Assembly: GCA_002484335.1 (NCBI GenBank)
Contig: DLJQ01000025.1
Location: forward strand, 1 to 64,000
Direction of reading: 5' to 3'
DNA from: Flavobacteriales bacterium UBA7612
Lineage (GTDB): Bacteria > Bacteroidota > Bacteroidia > Flavobacteriales > Weeksellaceae
Length of the DNA: 64,000 nt
The notes under the pieces are model-generated. The model ran no database searches. It saw only the letters and a program-made list of their open reading frames with translations, and was not told where the DNA came from. Positions 24,897 through 33,536 of the stretch are shown here, piece by piece (the first letter of the stretch is position 1; each line of letters begins with the position of its first letter). The translations under genes and the position numbers were made by a program.

Positions 24897-26009
24897 TTGA
24901 AATACTATATCATTGCAGGTGAAGCTTCGGGAGATTTACATGCCTCGAACTTGATGAAAGAATTAAAAAAGAAAGATGCACAAGCTGAATTCCGTTTCTG
25001 GGGAGGAGATTTGATGCAAGCACAAGGAGGAACTTTAGTAAAACACTATCGTGATTTAGCCTTTATGGGGTTTGCAGAAGTTGTAATGAACCTAAGAACA
25101 ATTTTAGGTAATATTTCTGTGGCAAAAAAAGATATTGAGTCCTATCGACCAGATGCTGTTATTTTAGTTGATTATCCAGGTTTTAATTTACGAATTGCAG
25201 AATTTGTAAAAAAACTAGGTATCAAAGTTTATTATTATATTTCTCCACAAATATGGGCTTGGAAAACAGGACGTGTACATAAAATAAAAAAGGTTGTAGA
25301 TAAAATGTTTGTTATTCTTCCATTTGAAGAAGAGTTTTATCAACGCTATGATTATAAAGTAGATTTTGTAGGAAATCCTTTATTAGATTCTCTAAATAAC
25401 CTTCCCTCAATTGATGAAGGAAAATTTAGAAAAGATAATGGTTTAGATGATCGTCCAATAATTGCTATTTTACCAGGAAGTAGAACACAAGAGATAAAAG
25501 TGAAACTTCCATTAATGCTTTCTGTAGAAAAAGATTTTCCAGAATATCAATTTGTTGTAGCAGGGGCTCCTTCACAACCAATAGAAAATTATAAGAAAGT
25601 AATAGGCAATCATTTAAAAATTGTAGAAAATAAAACCTACGATTTATTACGAATTTCACACGCTGCTTTAGTGACATCTGGTACAGCTACATTAGAAACA
25701 GCTTTACTAAAAGTTCCAGAAGTTGTTTGTTATAAGGGAAATGCAATTTCTTATGAAATAGGAAAACGTGTTGTAAAAAATATCAGATTTATTTCTTTAG
25801 TTAATTTAATTATGGATAAAGAAGTTGTCAAAGAATTAATACAATACGATTTGACGTATGAGAATATAAAACACGAATTAAATTTAATATTGAATACACC
25901 GAAACGAGAACAAGTTTTGGAAGATTATGATCATCTTTATGATAAACTTGGAGGAGTAGGAGCTTCTGAGCGTACTGCAGATTTAATTGTAAAAGATTTA
26001 TCAATATAG
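24897..26009 (+). CDS. lpxB: Lipid-A-disaccharide synthase
   Basis: This inner-membrane-associated GT-B enzyme condenses UDP-2,3-diacylglucosamine with lipid X to form the lipid A disaccharide. It is 370 residues, normal for LpxB. Signatures are YYIIAGEASGDLHAS at the N-terminus, FMGFAEVVMN, VDYPGFNLRIA, YYISPQIWAWKTGR, and later LPGSRTQEI and TSGTATLETAL. The start is TTG at 24897; the family N-terminus begins exactly there and no ATG is near. Confidence 0.95.
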   Translation: MKYYIIAGEASGDLHASNLMKELKKKDAQAEFRFWGGDLMQAQGGTLVKHYRDLAFMGFAEVVMNLRTILGNISVAKKDIESYRPDAVILVDYPGFNLRIAEFVKKLGIKVYYYISPQIWAWKTGRVHKIKKVVDKMFVILPFEEEFYQRYDYKVDFVGNPLLDSLNNLPSIDEGKFRKDNGLDDRPIIAILPGSRTQEIKVKLPLMLSVEKDFPEYQFVVAGAPSQPIENYKKVIGNHLKIVENKTYDLLRISHAALVTSGTATLETALLKVPEVVCYKGNAISYEIGKRVVKNIRFISLVNLIMDKEVVKELIQYDLTYENIKHELNLILNTPKREQVLEDYDHLYDKLGGVGASERTADLIVKDLSI

Positions 26010-26029
26010 AAATTGAAAAAAATTATTTG

Positions 26030-26062
26030 AATCCTTCTAAAAATTTTAGAAGGATTTTTTTT
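26030..26062 (+). terminator. Terminator of lpxB
   Basis: AATCCTTCTAAAA (26030-26042) is complementary to TTTTAGAAGGATT (26044-26056), followed by a T run. Confidence 0.82.
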
Positions 26063-26082
26063 GTTAAAAAAATATAGATAGA

Positions 26083-26109
26083 GCAACCTTTTTAAAAATC
26101 ATACTCTTA
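26083..26109 (+). promoter_or_regulatory. Candidate ECF-type promoter of the second sigma locus
   Basis: GCAACC (26083-26088), a T-rich spacer and CTCTTA (26104-26109) give an AAC-to-TCT spacing one base shorter than at the first ECF locus. A 9-bp inverted repeat (ATATAGATA 26072-26080, TATCTATAT 26108-26116) flanks it. The pattern suggests autoregulation by the downstream sigma factor. Confidence 0.48.
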
Positions 26110-26134
26110 TCTATATAATAATTAAACAAACACC

Positions 26135-26581
26135 ATGAAATTATTCAAAAAAATTAGCATTTTTGCTTTAGCAGGATTTTTAGGTTTAACAACTTTTAGT
26201 TGCTTAAACAATGATGATGAAGGTTCATTTACAAATTATGGTTTTTTAACAACAAATAGTGTTTCTGTAAATCAAGATTCTATTCAGCCAATTAATAAAA
26301 CAACAAATATTAAAGTAAGTTATAATAAGACAAATTCTTGTCAGGAATTTGCACAGTTTAGTTTAATAAAACAAGTAAATGATTCTGTTCAATTAGTAGG
26401 CGTATTAGCTTCGCAAACAAGTTCACAAAGTTGTTTACCTACAACTTCTATTGAAACTAAAACGTTGAAATTTACACCAAAAGTTGCAAGAAAGTATACA
26501 TTAAAATTTTGGACAGGTAAAGATTCAAATAACAAAGATTTATACAATGATTCAATTGTATTAGATATAAAAAGTAAATAA
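26135..26581 (+). CDS. Small lipoprotein at the head of an ECF sigma operon
   Basis: This encodes 148 residues with a signal peptide and lipobox FSC at about residues 21-23 (GLTTFSCLNNDDEG); acidic residues follow the Cys, as in surface-exposed Bacteroidota lipoproteins. The mature domain is a small beta fold with two further Cys. No family is recognised. Only 12 bases separate it from the sigma gene, and the ECF-type promoter lies upstream of this gene, so it is probably the first member of the regulon. Confidence 0.65.
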   Translation: MKLFKKISIFALAGFLGLTTFSCLNNDDEGSFTNYGFLTTNSVSVNQDSIQPINKTTNIKVSYNKTNSCQEFAQFSLIKQVNDSVQLVGVLASQTSSQSCLPTTSIETKTLKFTPKVARKYTLKFWTGKDSNNKDLYNDSIVLDIKSK

Positions 26582-26593
26582 ATTGATCTGAAT

Positions 26594-27151
26594 TTGAATA
26601 ATAATTCTCTTGAAAATTTAATAAAAGAGTGTCGAGCGCAAAATAGAAAAGCACAAGAAGAAATTTATCTTCAATACTCTTCTATTTTGTTCTCGACTTG
26701 TCTTCGTTATGCCGATAGTTATGAAGAAGCACAAGATAATTTTCAGGAAGGATTTGTACTTATTTTTAATAAAATAGATCAATTTAAATTTAAAGGTTCG
26801 TTTGAAGGTTGGATGATAAGAATTATGATTAATCTTTCTTTAGGTAAAATGAAGAAGAGAAATCGAATTAGTTTTGAAGATTATGAAAATCATTTATCTA
26901 TTGATGAATCTGATGATGATGTAGAGATTGAACAGAATTATAGTTATGATCAGCTATTAGAAGTGATACAATCTCTTTCTCCACAATATAGGCAGGTTTT
27001 TAATCTCTTTGTTTTTGAAGAATATTCCCATCAAGAAATAGCAGAATTATTGAATATCTCTGTAGGAACTTCAAAATCAAACTTATCTAAGGCACGAAAA
27101 ATATTGAAATCTAAACTTTTAAAATCAGTTTTCGAAAATGAACAAATTTGA
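26594..27151 (+). CDS. ECF-type RNA polymerase sigma factor
   Basis: This encodes 185 residues. Region 2 (about 8-90) includes IYLQYSSILFSTCLRYA, AQDNFQEGFVLIFNKI and GSFEGWMIRIMINLSL. Region 4 (about 120-175) includes YSHQEIAELLNISVGTSKSNLSKARKIL. It is closely similar in layout to the sigma factor at 6357. The start is TTG at 26594; there is no ATG before region 2. It overlaps the next gene by 14 bases, indicating coupled sigma/anti-sigma synthesis. Confidence 0.92.
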   Translation: MNNNSLENLIKECRAQNRKAQEEIYLQYSSILFSTCLRYADSYEEAQDNFQEGFVLIFNKIDQFKFKGSFEGWMIRIMINLSLGKMKKRNRISFEDYENHLSIDESDDDVEIEQNYSYDQLLEVIQSLSPQYRQVFNLFVFEEYSHQEIAELLNISVGTSKSNLSKARKILKSKLLKSVFENEQI

Positions 27152-28499
27152 TCAACATATTAAAGATAAACTTTCTCAACCTCATATTCCTCCACTTGAT
27201 GCTTGGAAAAATATTGAGAAAGAATTAAATAAGAAAAAGAAAAAAAATAGAATAATTCCGTTATTATATTTTGTTGGATCTTCTGCTGCTTGTTTAGTAA
27301 TTGGAATCTCTCTTTATTATTCAAACCAGTTAGATACTAATCAAAAAGAATTAATTCATCAATCGAATAAAATTGTAAAAAAAGATGCTTCAAAAAGAAT
27401 AAAAAAATCAATTGATAAATCTGATTTGGATAATGAAAACTCCTTATTAATTAATCATTCTGATGTTGCTATTGTTTCTACAGAAAAAACCCTTGATTAT
27501 AATAAGAAAATTATTAAAATTAAATCTGAAAATAGTTCAATTAATCAAATTTATTCTCATTCGGATGAATTTACTAATGAAAATAATTCATTAGTAAATC
27601 CTAATTTAGGATTTACTAATCAAAGAAATAAAGATTATGATTATCAAGAAAATAATTCTATAGAAAATAAAATATTATCTGAAAATGACAATCAAAATGA
27701 TTTAATAAAACAAGAAAAATCATTAGAGCTTGTTTTGAAAGAAGAAGAGAAAAAACAAAATGAAAAAATAACGATAAAATCTTCACCTATATTAGCTGTT
27801 TCTTCTTATGTTAATCCTATGAAAATGTTAGGCAATAAGTCGATTTTATCAGATGAGTTTAATGATTTATCAGTTAAAAATAATACAACAATAGCTTATG
27901 GAGCTAAAGTGTCTATACGATTAAATGAAAGAATAAATATACGTTCTGGAATTTCTAAAATAGATTTAGAACAATCTACAGATAATGTGAATTATGGAAG
28001 AAATTCTGTTGATTATTTATTAAGTAGTTCTTCCTCAAGTCAGAATTTTAATTACCATAATAATATTAAATATAACAATAATGTTCGTGTTCTTTCTACA
28101 AATTATGAGTTGAATGAATTAACATCTTCACTAAATTCAACTCAATTAGAGCAAAAAATTAGTTTTTTAGAAATTCCTTTAGAATTAGAATATAAATTGG
28201 GAATGTTTAAAAAAATAAATTTATTAGGAACAGTAGGAGGAAGTTATTATGTTGTAACTAAAAATTCAATATCTGTAAATGATAATAATAGAGTACAATA
28301 TAAAATAGGAACAGCAGCAAATTTAAATAACTCAAGTTATAGTGCTAATTTAGGACTTAAACTACAGTACTTACTGTCAGAAAAAGCAAGTATTGATTTA
28401 GAGCCTAACTATCGTTATATGATTAATCCACTACAAAATGTAGATAATAAAAATCCTTCTCTGTTAGGAATTAATATGGGCTTTTCATTTAAATTTTAG
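27138..28499 (+). CDS. Fused anti-sigma-like and outer-membrane-barrel-like protein
   Basis: This encodes 453 residues. The cytoplasmic start FDQHIKDKL-x-Q...LDAWKNI matches the motif of the anti-sigma-like protein at 5753. A membrane helix lies at about 38-58. A long Asn/Lys/Glu/Ser-rich stretch (about 60-220) comes next, then alternating amphipathic strands to the end (ISFLEIPLELEYKLGMF, YSANLGLKLQYLL, LGINMGFSFKF), as in small porin-like barrels. There is no signal peptide other than the membrane helix. In effect it combines the two downstream genes of the other ECF locus. Anti-sigma activity is inferred. Confidence 0.65.
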   Translation: MNKFDQHIKDKLSQPHIPPLDAWKNIEKELNKKKKKNRIIPLLYFVGSSAACLVIGISLYYSNQLDTNQKELIHQSNKIVKKDASKRIKKSIDKSDLDNENSLLINHSDVAIVSTEKTLDYNKKIIKIKSENSSINQIYSHSDEFTNENNSLVNPNLGFTNQRNKDYDYQENNSIENKILSENDNQNDLIKQEKSLELVLKEEEKKQNEKITIKSSPILAVSSYVNPMKMLGNKSILSDEFNDLSVKNNTTIAYGAKVSIRLNERINIRSGISKIDLEQSTDNVNYGRNSVDYLLSSSSSSQNFNYHNNIKYNNNVRVLSTNYELNELTSSLNSTQLEQKISFLEIPLELEYKLGMFKKINLLGTVGGSYYVVTKNSISVNDNNRVQYKIGTAANLNNSSYSANLGLKLQYLLSEKASIDLEPNYRYMINPLQNVDNKNPSLLGINMGFSFKF

Positions 28500-28501
28500 T
28501 T

Positions 28502-28873
28502 CTAGAATTTCTGATTTAATTTATCTAAGTGATTTTTTAAAATAATAGGATGACAATGTTCAATATCTTTTTCAGCAAATACCAATGTTATTTTTTCTTG
28601 TTTTTTTAAACGAGTTAAAAATTCTTTTATACAATTGTTATGATTTAGTTCATTAGAATATTTTTGAGAAAACTCCTCCCATTTATTTGGATCGTGATTA
28701 AACCACTTTCTTAATTCTGTTGAAGGAGCTAGATCTTTGTTCCATTCATCAATATGAGCATTTTCTTTTGAAACACCTCTTGGCCATAGGCGATCAACTA
28801 AAACTCGATAACCATCCTCTGGATTTGTAGTGTCATAAATCCTTTTTAAACTAATAATTTGATTTGTATTCAT
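28502..28873 (-). CDS. DUF488-family protein
   Basis: This encodes 123 residues. It has the DUF488 signature RVLVDRLWPRGVSKE with a downstream WNKDLAPSTELRKWFNHDPNKWEEF, and a C-terminal TLVFAEKDIEHCHPIILKNHL containing Cys and His. The family is widespread and small; its biochemical role is not established. It is convergent with the fused barrel gene, leaving two bases between stops, and divergent from comEC. Confidence 0.88.
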   Translation of the reverse strand: MNTNQIISLKRIYDTTNPEDGYRVLVDRLWPRGVSKENAHIDEWNKDLAPSTELRKWFNHDPNKWEEFSQKYSNELNHNNCIKEFLTRLKKQEKITLVFAEKDIEHCHPIILKNHLDKLNQKF

Positions 28874-28925
28874 TTATAATTATTTAAAACCTATTCACTT
28901 CAAGAGAATACTTTATATTTTATGA

Positions 28926-30899
28926 ATGAAAAAGTATTTGTTTTTTATATTAAGTATTTGTTTATCAGTTGGTATATATGTATCTGATAAAGTTGTTTCT
29001 TTTTCTAATTTACGAATTGTTTTCTTTTCAATAATTATTTTTTTATTTGTTATTGTTTTTAATCCATTAAAGAAATATGCAATAATTCCTTTTTTGATTA
29101 TAACTATTTTTTTAGGATTTTATATTCATCAAACATATCAAAAAATAGATTGTAAGTTATTGAATAATGATGCTGAAGTGTATTTTTTAAAGATTATTTA
29201 TCAACGAAATATTACTGAAAAGTCAGTTAATTATGTTGCGAAAGATTTAAAAAGTAAAGAATTAATTTCATTAAATGTACGAGATAAACAGAATATTTTT
29301 CATCCTTATGATGAGATAATTGTTTATGGGAAAATTAATGAAATTCAGGAGCCTTTAAATCCGAATCAATTTAATTTCAAACAATTTTTGACAAGAAAAA
29401 ATATTCATTACCAATTATTCACTAATAATATTATTTCACTTCATAAAGAAGGTAATGGATTCCGAAATTGGGCTTCAAAATCAAAATTGCAAGTAAGAGA
29501 AAAATTAAAAAGAGATGGATATTCTTTAGAAAGTAGAGCTTTAATATCGTCTATGTTACTTGGAGATAGAACAGAATTAACACCAGAGCTAAATCAAAGT
29601 TATATTGCAACTGGTGTTGTGCATATTTTATCAATATCAGGATTGCATGTTATGATGATTTATATGATTTTGAATTTTGTTTTACAACCTTTACTAAGAT
29701 TGAAAAACGGAAGGAAAATTAGAATAATACTGAGCTTATGCTGTATATGGTTATTTTCTTTTTATGTAGAATTAGAACCTCCTGTTTTTCGCTCTGCACT
29801 TATGATTTCGATTTATTATATCAGTGAATTATTGAACAGACCAAAGAATATTTATCATACATTATCTTTATCAGCTTTTATCATACTTGTTTTTCAACCT
29901 AATTATCTATTTGACGTAGGATTTCAGCTAAGTTTTTCAGCTGTATTTTTTATTGTTTGGTTGAATCCGATTTTTGATAAAATGTGGAAAGTAAAAAATA
30001 AATGGCTGAAAGATATAAAAGGAACAATTGATACAAGTTTATCTGCTCAAATAGGAACATTACCAATAGCAGTATATTATTTTAATCAATTTTCTGGTTT
30101 ATTTTTATTTGGTAATTTAATTTTGATTCCAGCATCATTTTTAATGATTTGTGGTGGGATTCTGAGTATTATTTTTTTAATATTTAATATAAATATTCCA
30201 TTATATACATGGGTTTTTAATCAATTTATTCATTGGTCAAATAGTTATATTTATTGGTTAGCCAGTTTTAAGTTTGTTGCAGAAGATATTTATATGAGTA
30301 TTTTTACAGCTGTAATGTTAGTCATTATTTTATATTTCTTAAATCCTCTTTTTATAAAAAAATCAAAAGTTGCATTATTGATTATTACTATTTGTACATG
30401 TTTTATAGAAATTGATTGTTCTTCTCAAGCTTATCAATTAAATCATTCGAATGAGTTAATTGTTTTCAATCAATATAAAAATAGTATTCTTAGTATAAGA
30501 AATGGAAGAAAGTTAGCTGTTTTTAGTGCTTTCCCGCTCGATGAAAAAACATATAATTATACAATTAAACCTTATAAAGTAAAAAATAGAATAAAAGATA
30601 TTCAGTTATATACTTACCAGGATGAATTTAAACATCCTAGTTTTATTAAACATAAAAATTATATTGAAACAAAAAACTTTGATTTTATGTTGGATGAAGA
30701 AGATATTCATCATCAAGCTTATTATCAATTAATTCATCAATCAAAAATTTATTCAATAAATAATACTGATAATCAATTGAAATTTATCATTGTTGATGCA
30801 AGTAATTATCCATCTACAATTTCCCAATTAGAACAAAATTTACCTAATAAAATATTATGGAAAACATCTGAAAAAGGATATTTCTCTATCCAATATTAA
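28926..30899 (+). CDS. ComEC/Rec2-family membrane protein lacking the hydrolase domain
   Basis: This encodes 657 residues. An N-terminal DUF4131-like membrane and OB region (about 1-190) is followed by the competence channel domain (about 220-480) with the signature LSISGLHVMMIYM, EPPVFRSALMISIYY and VGFQLSFSAVFF. ComEC forms the channel for single-stranded DNA entry during transformation. The C-terminal metallo-beta-lactamase domain is reduced: the last 170 residues have no HxHxDH motif. This short form is common in Bacteroidota. Met at 28926 is the best start. Confidence 0.87.
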   Translation: MKKYLFFILSICLSVGIYVSDKVVSFSNLRIVFFSIIIFLFVIVFNPLKKYAIIPFLIITIFLGFYIHQTYQKIDCKLLNNDAEVYFLKIIYQRNITEKSVNYVAKDLKSKELISLNVRDKQNIFHPYDEIIVYGKINEIQEPLNPNQFNFKQFLTRKNIHYQLFTNNIISLHKEGNGFRNWASKSKLQVREKLKRDGYSLESRALISSMLLGDRTELTPELNQSYIATGVVHILSISGLHVMMIYMILNFVLQPLLRLKNGRKIRIILSLCCIWLFSFYVELEPPVFRSALMISIYYISELLNRPKNIYHTLSLSAFIILVFQPNYLFDVGFQLSFSAVFFIVWLNPIFDKMWKVKNKWLKDIKGTIDTSLSAQIGTLPIAVYYFNQFSGLFLFGNLILIPASFLMICGGILSIIFLIFNINIPLYTWVFNQFIHWSNSYIYWLASFKFVAEDIYMSIFTAVMLVIILYFLNPLFIKKSKVALLIITICTCFIEIDCSSQAYQLNHSNELIVFNQYKNSILSIRNGRKLAVFSAFPLDEKTYNYTIKPYKVKNRIKDIQLYTYQDEFKHPSFIKHKNYIETKNFDFMLDEEDIHHQAYYQLIHQSKIYSINNTDNQLKFIIVDASNYPSTISQLEQNLPNKILWKTSEKGYFSIQY

Positions 30900-30906
30900 A
30901 AAATAA

Positions 30907-30936
30907 AAAGGGTAATTACATTTGTAATTACCCTTT
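30907..30936. terminator. Bidirectional terminator between comEC and the thioredoxin gene
   Basis: AAAGGGTAATTACA (30907-30920) and TGTAATTACCCTTT (30923-30936) are perfectly complementary and almost contiguous. Confidence 0.82.
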
Positions 30937-30957
30937 CGATATTATGATATTTTCAGA

Positions 30958-31401
30958 TTAAATCTTAATGTCATTTATAAAGTCATTAGCATTTTTATAA
31001 CCAGAAACAACTTTATTAATTTCTCCTTTAGCATTAGTAAGTACTGTTGCAGGATAACCAAGTTGTCCGTTTGTAAAAGCATAAGCAAAATAATTTGCTT
31101 TTGCTGGTGCAATGTATGTATAATTAATTCCTAAAAAATTAACCATATCTTTTGTTTCAGCATCAAATTTTACTGGAATATAATTCTTATTTATATATTC
31201 AGAAACTTTGGCATCTGTAAAAGTTTCTTTATCTAATCGTTTGCAGAAACCACACCAAGTTGCATAAAAGTTAATTAAAATAGGCTTTTCTGGGTGAGCT
31301 TTTACTTCCTTATTTGCTTCTTCTAATGTTAACCATTTTACGTCTTGTCCAAAAAGGAAAGATGAAAAAATGAAAGCTAAAATTGCTATGCTTAATTTCA
31401 T
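30958..31401 (-). CDS. Exported thioredoxin-fold protein
   Basis: This encodes 147 residues with a signal peptide (ending LFGQ). The active site CGFCKRL is a DsbD-gamma or thioredoxin_7-like CxxC, preceded by INFYATW. A cis-proline region (GYPATV) is present. It probably reduces or repairs disulfides in the periplasm. It starts 14 bases after the stop of the upstream peptide-transporter gene, so it may be the third cistron of that operon. Confidence 0.87.
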   Translation of the reverse strand: MKLSIAILAFIFSSFLFGQDVKWLTLEEANKEVKAHPEKPILINFYATWCGFCKRLDKETFTDAKVSEYINKNYIPVKFDAETKDMVNFLGINYTYIAPAKANYFAYAFTNGQLGYPATVLTNAKGEINKVVSGYKNANDFINDIKI

Positions 31402-31415
31402 AATGCTTATAAATT

Positions 31416-33500
31416 TTATTTTACTCCGTGCATTAATTTCTTCATTAAAGGATTTAACGCAATAACGATTAATCCAGCTACAATTGGTACAATTGTAAAA
31501 ATTAAGAAGAAAGTTGATAAAGAGTATTCTTTTGTGATAACTTCTATTTGCCCACCTAAAATGGCAGCTAATTTATTTCCTATTGCTATTGCAAGATACC
31601 ACATTCCGAACATAAATGCAATCATACGAGCTGGAACTAATTTAGATACATAAGAAAGACCAACTGGAGATAAGCATAATTCTCCTAATGTATGGAATAA
31701 GTAAGCTAATACTAACCAGATAATAGAAACACGAACACCTTCTGCTACACCATAAGAACCAAAAGCAAGGAATCCAAATCCTATTGCCATAATGATTAAT
31801 CCTAAACCATATTTAACAGAAGCTGAAGGATTGTATTTAGAATCCCAAACACGAGAAACTAATGATGCTAATGCAATAATAAAAAAAGAATTTAGTGTAG
31901 AGAACCAAGAAACTGTGATTTCTACTTGACTATCTTTTATTTCTGCTATTTTAGCTGGAACTATTTCTGAAGGGATATTTTGTTTTTTATATTCTTCATC
32001 TAATTTTGCTAAATCAGTATTATCAACCATTAAGAATTTATCTCCTTCTTGGTGTATATTGATTTGTTCTCCTTTAGCTAATGTATTTTGTGAAGCAATA
32101 TTAATTGTTTCAGTAATAATTTTATCTGTTGGCTTAGCAACATAAGAAGCTGTGACAGGAGTCGTAATAAATGTTGGTTTTCCTTCTTCATTTAAAACAG
32201 GTTTTCCAGTATCATCTAATTTTTCTGTTTGAATAGCATCATAAGAAACATCATATGAATGAGAAGACCAGTTAAAATTTAACATCCATATTGCAGCAGC
32301 CCAAATTCCTAAAAATGTTACAGCCAAGGTTATATTAGACCAAAAAGCTTTTTTAATTGTTTGTTTAGCTAATAAGAATAGAACATAAGATATAAACAAT
32401 AATGGTACAACTGTTAATAAAGTATTGAAAACATTGAATGCTAATGCTGCTCCACCAACTAAATTACGTTCAGTATTATCTCTTGCAAAAATAACTAATG
32501 ATGTTGCTCCTTGTTCAAAAGACATCCAAAAGAAAATAACGAAAAATGCAAAAATAATTACTGCAATCATACGATCACGAACAATTTTTGTGTAGTTAGC
32601 TAAACGTCGAATGACAACAAATAAGAATAAGAATAGTGCAATAAGAATAACAATGTTTTGACCTGAAAGTCCTCCTATTTCAAAATTGAATAAGTTGATT
32701 CCTCCAATTGCATTTAGTGGGTCATTAAATGCGTATCCTAAACCTAATAGAGTCATAATTACAATTAAGACTTGGTCTAGTAATGTAAATGGATTAGGTT
32801 TTTCTCCAGGCTCATATTTAGGAGTATCGTCGTCAGCAGTTATTTGATTTCCAGTTTTTGAAGGGATTTCACCAACAGTACCAAATAAAGGTTTTGCTAA
32901 CCAAAATTGTAATGTTCCTAATAACATGAAAATTCCAGCTAAACCAAATCCCCAGTGCCATCCTACTTTTTCTGCTAAAAATCCACATAACATCATTCCG
33001 AAAAATGCACCAGCATTAACCCCCATGTAAAAAATAGTATAAGCGCCATCTTTTTTCTCTGGAAAATCTTTATACATTTCAGATAAAATAGATGTCATAT
33101 TAGGCTTAAAGAAACCTGTTCCAATAACTAAACAAGCTAGTCCTAAGTATAAGAAAAATGGAGTGTCAAAAGCCATAAATGCATGACCAAAAGTCATAAT
33201 AATAGCTCCAACCACAACAGCCCATCTATATCCAATATATTTATCAGCTATAATACCTCCAAATATAGGAGTAATGTACAATAGCATTGCGTATGTTCCG
33301 TATAATGCAGTTGCTTTTTCTATAGACCAATCCCAACCAGGATTAAGACCAATGACAGCAGCTGTTAAAAACTGAATTAATAATACACGCATCCCATAAA
33401 AAGAGAAACGCTCCCACATTTCAGTAAAGAAAAGTACAAATAATCCAGATGGATGTCCTAATACTTTTGAATCAAAGAAATTTTCTGATTTTGAACTCAT
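31416..33500 (-). CDS. POT/PTR-family proton-dependent oligopeptide transporter with a large insertion
   Basis: This encodes 694 residues. The POT signatures are GHPSGLFVLFFTEMWERFSFYGM at the N-terminus (ExxER-type motif in helix 1), GGIIADKYIGYR and FYMGVNAGAFFG. It imports di- and tripeptides using the proton gradient. About 115 residues (roughly 410-523) between two membrane helices form a hydrophilic insert, which makes it about 200 residues longer than its neighbour. It lies 36 bases downstream of the second POT gene. Confidence 0.9.
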   Translation of the reverse strand: MSSKSENFFDSKVLGHPSGLFVLFFTEMWERFSFYGMRVLLIQFLTAAVIGLNPGWDWSIEKATALYGTYAMLLYITPIFGGIIADKYIGYRWAVVVGAIIMTFGHAFMAFDTPFFLYLGLACLVIGTGFFKPNMTSILSEMYKDFPEKKDGAYTIFYMGVNAGAFFGMMLCGFLAEKVGWHWGFGLAGIFMLLGTLQFWLAKPLFGTVGEIPSKTGNQITADDDTPKYEPGEKPNPFTLLDQVLIVIMTLLGLGYAFNDPLNAIGGINLFNFEIGGLSGQNIVILIALFLFLFVVIRRLANYTKIVRDRMIAVIIFAFFVIFFWMSFEQGATSLVIFARDNTERNLVGGAALAFNVFNTLLTVVPLLFISYVLFLLAKQTIKKAFWSNITLAVTFLGIWAAAIWMLNFNWSSHSYDVSYDAIQTEKLDDTGKPVLNEEGKPTFITTPVTASYVAKPTDKIITETINIASQNTLAKGEQINIHQEGDKFLMVDNTDLAKLDEEYKKQNIPSEIVPAKIAEIKDSQVEITVSWFSTLNSFFIIALASLVSRVWDSKYNPSASVKYGLGLIIMAIGFGFLAFGSYGVAEGVRVSIIWLVLAYLFHTLGELCLSPVGLSYVSKLVPARMIAFMFGMWYLAIAIGNKLAAILGGQIEVITKEYSLSTFFLIFTIVPIVAGLIVIALNPLMKKLMHGVK

Positions 33501-33536
33501 TATTTTTGTTTGTTATTGTGTTTTTATCTTAAGATG

